Origin: Sphingomonas japonica | GTDB lineage: Bacteria > Pseudomonadota > Alphaproteobacteria > Sphingomonadales > Sphingomonadaceae | Assembly (NCBI RefSeq): GCF_006346325.1 | Contig: NZ_VDYR01000001.1 | Span: 2,257,501-2,321,500, forward strand | Direction: 5' to 3' | DNA length: 64,000 bases | Part shown: piece after piece, positions 60,548 to 64,000 of the stretch | Layout: every line of letters starts with the position of its first letter | Numbering within the stretch: the stretch's first letter is position 1 | Made by a program: the position numbers and the translations under genes | Notes under the pieces: model-generated | Told to the model about the DNA's origin: nothing | Seen by the model: the letters and a program-made list of their open reading frames with translations, nothing else | Database searches by the model: none

Positions 60548-61411
60548 ATGAAGGAAACCAAGGTTCCGTCGCGGGTATTTCGCCGCGCCGACGAAGATGC
60601 TGCCACCGTCCGCGAAGGCACGCATACCCCGCAGACCGAGCATCCGGCCTATCGCCTCGCCTTTCAGGACATGGACTTCCTGCTGCGCGAAGATCTGCGC
60701 CCGGTGCGCTTCCAGCTCGAGCTGCTCAAGCCGTCGCTGCTGCTCGATGAAGCGAAGATCGCGTCGATGCTGGTCATCTACGGATCGGCGCGGATTCCCG
60801 AACCGGCCAAGGCGCAGGCGTTGCTCGACCTGGCCACCGACGCGCAATCGCGCCGCATCGCCGAGCGGCTGGTGGAGAAGTCGAAATATTATGACGAGGC
60901 ACGCAAGCTCGCGCAGCTCGCCAGCAATTTTCCGAGGGACGAAAGCGGCGACCGGCATTTCGTGGTTTGCTCGGGCGGCGGGCCGTCGATCATGGAGGCC
61001 GCCAATCGCGGCGCCGAGGATGTCGGCGCCGAATCGGTCGGGCTCAACATCGTCCTGCCGCACGAGCAGGCACCTAACCCGTATGTGACGCCATCGCTGT
61101 CGATGCAGTTCCATTATTTTGCGCTCAGGAAGATGCACTTCCTGCTGCGCGCACGCGCGGTCGCGGTGTTTCCCGGCGGGTTCGGCACGTTCGACGAATC
61201 GTTCGAGCTGCTGACGCTGATCCAGACCGGCAAGATCGAGCGCATCCCGGTGCTGTTCTATGGCCGCGACTTCTGGAACCGCGTCGTCGATTTCGATGCG
61301 CTGTGCGAGGAAGGCGTGATCAGCCCGCGCGACCTCGACCTCATCACCTTCGTCGATACCGCCGAAGAGGGGTGGCAGATCATCCAGGACTTCTACGCCG
61401 ACAGGGACTGA
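60548..61411 (+). CDS. LOG family protein with N-terminal extension
   Basis: 287 residues from ATG 60548. About 75 residues precede the Rossmann core, which starts at MLVIYGSARIPEPAKA. FVVCSGGGPSIMEAANRGAED and the motif VFPGGFGTFDESFELLTLI (PGGxGTxxE) are the catalytic elements of LOG/TIGR00730 proteins, which release bases from nucleoside monophosphates. The extension and the long insert (residues ~95-130) place it in the larger subgroup, distinct from the 193-residue copy at 32223. It ends at a clear terminator. Confidence 0.87.
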   Translation: MKETKVPSRVFRRADEDAATVREGTHTPQTEHPAYRLAFQDMDFLLREDLRPVRFQLELLKPSLLLDEAKIASMLVIYGSARIPEPAKAQALLDLATDAQSRRIAERLVEKSKYYDEARKLAQLASNFPRDESGDRHFVVCSGGGPSIMEAANRGAEDVGAESVGLNIVLPHEQAPNPYVTPSLSMQFHYFALRKMHFLLRARAVAVFPGGFGTFDESFELLTLIQTGKIERIPVLFYGRDFWNRVVDFDALCEEGVISPRDLDLITFVDTAEEGWQIIQDFYADRD

Positions 61412-61428
61412 GCGCAGGCGCAACGCAA

Positions 61429-61452
61429 AAGGGCGCCCCGCGAGGCGCCCTT
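61429..61452. terminator. Bidirectional terminator
   Basis: AAGGGCGCC and GGCGCCCTT are perfectly complementary around a 6-base loop, preceded by CAAAA. It lies 17 bases after the LOG gene stop and 24 bases beyond the cytochrome c stop on the other strand, so it can serve both convergent genes. Confidence 0.8.
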
Positions 61453-61475
61453 CACGTCGTCGCACGGCGGCGAAA

Positions 61476-62147
61476 TTATTCGGGAGCTTCCTCGGCCGCT
61501 GCCGGATCCTGCGACGGCGCGCCGGGCGCCGGGGTCGCGACATTTTCCAGATCGCCGGTCTGCTGGCCGTCGGTGGCATTGGCGATCGCCGCGTCCTCCG
61601 AAGGCGTCGCCGCCGCATCGGCCGCAGGCGCGGCGGGAAGCGGCAGGTTCGAGCCCTGCGAATTGAGATACGCGATCACGTTGGCGCGCTCTTCCGGGTT
61701 CGACAGTCCGGCAAAGCTCATCTTGGTGCCGGGCGCGTATTTGCGCGGGCTGGTCAGCCACGCGCTCATCGATTCGAAGTCCCAGTTTCCGGCGATGCTC
61801 TTGATCGCGTCGGAATAGGCGAAGCCGGCGGCGTGGCCGTGCGGCTTGCCGAGCACGCCGTACAGGTTCGGGCCGATGCCGTTGGCGCCGCCCTGGTTGA
61901 TCGAATGGCACGACGCGCATTTTGAGAACACTTTTTCGCCCGCGGCGGGATCGGCGCTGGCGAGCAGCGTCGCGATCGGCACTTCGGCGGCACCGCCCTC
62001 GCCTTCCTCGACCACGCCTTCGATCGGATAACCCATCTTCTCGGGGCGTTCGCTTTCGAACACCATGCCGCTCACGATCGAAAGTCCAAGGGCCGCGGCG
62101 CAGCCGGCCAGTGCCCAGCCTGCGATAGTGTTGGTGCGATTGTCCAT
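61476..62147 (-). CDS. Membrane-anchored c-type cytochrome
   Basis: 223 residues. One N-terminal helix (WALAGCAAALGLSIVSGMVF) anchors it; a short acidic tether follows; the haem site is CASCH in GEKVFSKCASCHSINQG and the axial Met is in TKMSFAGLSNPEERANVIAYL. The pattern GPNLYGVLGKPHGHAAGFAYSD is typical of the CycM/c552 group that carries electrons from bc1 to a terminal oxidase. The ~50-residue Ala/Pro-rich C-terminal tail is unusual and probably disordered. Confidence 0.9.
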   Translation of the reverse strand: MDNRTNTIAGWALAGCAAALGLSIVSGMVFESERPEKMGYPIEGVVEEGEGGAAEVPIATLLASADPAAGEKVFSKCASCHSINQGGANGIGPNLYGVLGKPHGHAAGFAYSDAIKSIAGNWDFESMSAWLTSPRKYAPGTKMSFAGLSNPEERANVIAYLNSQGSNLPLPAAPAADAAATPSEDAAIANATDGQQTGDLENVATPAPGAPSQDPAAAEEAPE

Positions 62148-62269
62148 GAAAGTGCCGATATCTCGCCAATAAGGGATTCGAGCAGTCCTTTAGGGGGCGT
62201 TTTGCTGCATCGCAAGCAGCGCCGGGCGCGCTTGCAACGAAGGCTCCGGCCCGATAAGCGCGCCGCTCC

Positions 62270-63160
62270 ATGGACAATTTCGCCGCCCCCGCCCGTCCCA
62301 TCGTGGCCCGGATGATCGCGGCGGCAGCCACCGAGCCGGCCCGCGCGGTGGCGTTCCAGGGCGCTCCCGGAGCGAACAGCCATGTCGCCGCGACCGAAGC
62401 ATTTCCGCGCGGCCTGCCGCTGCCATGCTTCGATTTTGCTGATGCGATCGACGCGGTGCAGGCCGGCCGCGCCGATTGCGCGATCATACCGATCGAAAAT
62501 TCGCTGCATGGCCGCGTCGCCGATATCCATTTCCTGCTGCCCGAATCCGGCCTGGTCATCACCGGCGAGCATTTCCTCGCCATCCGCCACGCGCTGATGG
62601 GATGCGGCGCGCGCGGCGACGTCCGGGAAGCGATGAGCCATCCCCAGGCGCTCGGCCAATGCCGCCACTGGCTGCGCGCGCACGCGATCCGCCCGGTCGC
62701 CTATCCCGACACGGCCGGTGCCGCGGCACTGGTCGCCGAGCGCGGCGATCCGGCTCTGGCCGCGCTCGCGCCGCCCGCCGCCGCCGCCTTGTACGGGCTC
62801 GCCCTGCTCGAAGAGGATGCGAGCGATCCCGGCACCAACATGACGCGCTTCGTCGTACTCGCGCGCGCCGCGTCCGCGCGGCCGCTGGACGGGCCGGTAA
62901 TGACGACCCTGGTGTTCGAGGTGAAGAACGTTCCCGCCGCGCTGTACAAGGCGATGGGCGGGTTCGCGACCAATGGCGTCAACATGACCAAGCTTGAAAG
63001 CTATCAGCGCGGCGGCAGCTTTGCCGCTACCGAGTTCTTCGCGGATATCGAGGGGCAGCCCGGCGATCCCGCCGTCGATCGCGCGCTCGACGAACTGCGC
63101 TTCCATTCGAAATGGGTGCGGCTGCTCGGCAGCTACCGCCAGGCGCGCAAACGCGGATAA
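62270..63160 (+). CDS. pheA: Prephenate dehydratase
   Basis: 296 residues. The catalytic domain shows VAFQGAPGANSHVAATEAF, DCAIIPIENSLHGRVADIHF, MSHPQALGQCRHWL and DPGTNMTRFVVLAR (the TxxF catalytic Thr). A C-terminal ACT domain (TTLVFEVKNVPAALYKAMG, NMTKLESYQRGGSFAATEF) gives feedback control by phenylalanine. It converts prephenate to phenylpyruvate. No chorismate mutase domain is fused. Start ATG 62270 is 122 bases from the divergent cytochrome gene. Confidence 0.95.
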   Translation: MDNFAAPARPIVARMIAAAATEPARAVAFQGAPGANSHVAATEAFPRGLPLPCFDFADAIDAVQAGRADCAIIPIENSLHGRVADIHFLLPESGLVITGEHFLAIRHALMGCGARGDVREAMSHPQALGQCRHWLRAHAIRPVAYPDTAGAAALVAERGDPALAALAPPAAAALYGLALLEEDASDPGTNMTRFVVLARAASARPLDGPVMTTLVFEVKNVPAALYKAMGGFATNGVNMTKLESYQRGGSFAATEFFADIEGQPGDPAVDRALDELRFHSKWVRLLGSYRQARKRG

Positions 63161-63196
63161 TGGTGGGTTCGCGAGCCGCACCGGCCCGCCCCGTCG

Positions 63197-64000
63197 CTAA
63201 TCGAGATTCCGGCGAAACGTCTCCGGCAGGAACAGCAGCCCGACGATCAGCGTCATCGCCGCCACCGTCACCGGATACCACAGGCCATAGGTGATATCGC
63301 CGGTCGCCGCGACCATCGCGAAGGCGACGGTGGGCAGGAAGCCGCCGAACCAGCCATTGCCGATATGATAGGGCAGCGACATCGACGTATAGCGGATGCG
63401 GCTGGGAAACAATTCGACCAGCAATGCCGCGATCGGGCCGTAAACCATCGTCACCAGCAGCACGAGCGCGGTCAGGATCGCCACCACCGTGACGCGGTCG
63501 ATCTGCGCCGGGTCGGCGCGGGCGGGATAGCCGGCCGCCGCCAGGGCGGCACTCACATCGCCTTGGAACGCGGTGACAGCGGCCGCGCGCGGCGGGCCGC
63601 TCACCTGGCTCGGATCGGGCGCCGCGATCACCGTCGATCCGATCCGAATTTCCGCCAGCGTCCCCGGCGGCGCGGCGACATTGGCATAATCGAGCCCGCC
63701 TTTGGCGAGATAGGCCTTGGCGATGTCGCAGCTGGTCGCGTCGAAGCGGTTGCGCCCCACCGGGTCGAACTGGAACGAGCATTCGCCCGGGTCCGCCACG
63801 ACAGTGATCGGCGCGGTCGCACTGGCGCGCGCCAGCGCCGGGTTGGCGGCACCGATCAGCGCGCCGAACAGCGGGAAATACAGCACCGCCGCCAGCGCAC
63901 AGCCGGTGAGGATGATCGGCTTGCGCCCGATCCTGTCCGACAGCCAGCCGAAGAATACGAAAAACGGCGTGCCGATCGCCAGCGCGATGGCGATCAGGAT
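63197..64000 (-). CDS. MFS transporter, metabolite:H+ symporter-like (5' end outside window)
   Basis: The gene ends at 63197 and remains open to the window edge, so the N-terminal part is missing; about 267 residues are visible. FFGWLSDRIGRKPIILTGC is the MFS loop motif; a periplasmic insert of ~110 residues (with two Cys) lies between membrane helices, then ELFPSRIRYTSMSLPYHIG and GLLFLPETFRRNLD. These fit the metabolite:proton symporter branch of the major facilitator superfamily. The unusually long periplasmic loop stands out. Substrate unknown. Confidence 0.85.
   Translation of the reverse strand: MLIAIALAIGTPFFVFFGWLSDRIGRKPIILTGCALAAVLYFPLFGALIGAANPALARASATAPITVVADPGECSFQFDPVGRNRFDATSCDIAKAYLAKGGLDYANVAAPPGTLAEIRIGSTVIAAPDPSQVSGPPRAAAVTAFQGDVSAALAAAGYPARADPAQIDRVTVVAILTALVLLVTMVYGPIAALLVELFPSRIRYTSMSLPYHIGNGWFGGFLPTVAFAMVAATGDITYGLWYPVTVAAMTLIVGLLFLPETFRRNLD

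Overview
The window is dense, high-GC bacterial chromosome with short gaps, many 4-base ATGA/GTGA gene overlaps and frequent GTG/TTG starts. Carotenoid genes crtY-crtI-crtB, a membrane-anchored cytochrome c, an SDHAF4-like protein, MipA/OmpV and OMPLA outer-membrane proteins and an alphaproteobacterial-style serC leader point to an alphaproteobacterium, most likely Sphingomonas or a close relative. I saw no rRNA, tRNA, insertion sequence, prophage or CRISPR array. Most of the window is core chromosome.

Layout. 1-6 kb: a partial flavin reductase, a crotonase, and an unfamiliar minus-strand operon (3936 down to 1299) made of a 49-residue peptide, two ~310-residue proteins ending in HEAT-like helices (one with a cupin-type HxH centre) and an OmpR-type DNA-binding protein with a degenerate receiver. 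It is divergent from two hotdog thioesterases across a perfect palindrome; a PQQ-type sugar dehydrogenase lipoprotein follows. 6-13 kb: the rimP-nusA-ylxR-infB-rbfA translation operon plus a DUF72 gene. 13-21 kb: a CoA-transferase, a Gre factor and glutaryl-CoA dehydrogenase, a hemC-hemD-membrane protein string, then divergent tsaD-gpsA. 21-29 kb: htpX, rsmB, rpe, a heparinase-like protein, purH, and thiC under a TPP riboswitch with an unusual insertion and a hairpin that hides the ribosome-binding site.

29-38 kb: a lipoprotein, MipA/OmpV, and a carotenoid operon (crtY-crtI-LOG-crtB) preceded by a serine hydrolase, with a divergent fatty-acid-hydroxylase-family gene that may be the carotenoid 2-hydroxylase. 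38-48 kb: HerA-like ATPase, TIGR02186 plus TauE/SafE pair, a glycosyltransferase with a coupled beta-rich protein, an SMP-30 lipoprotein, hisN, OMPLA, a periplasmic peroxiredoxin and a DUF4168 protein. 48-54 kb: ppc, a thioesterase, and a sugar-acid pair (SMP-30 lactonase plus IlvD/Edd dehydratase) with an upstream site almost identical to the Caulobacter xylose operator as I recall it. 54-64 kb: serC-serA-hisZ-phospholipase D behind a serC leader, then an extensin-like lipoprotein, a second LOG protein, cytochrome c, pheA and a truncated MFS transporter.

The best candidate for an undescribed system is the peptide/cupin/HEAT operon at 1.3-3.9 kb. The TPP riboswitch insertion, the LOG gene inside the carotenoid operon and the xylose-type operator are the next most interesting items.
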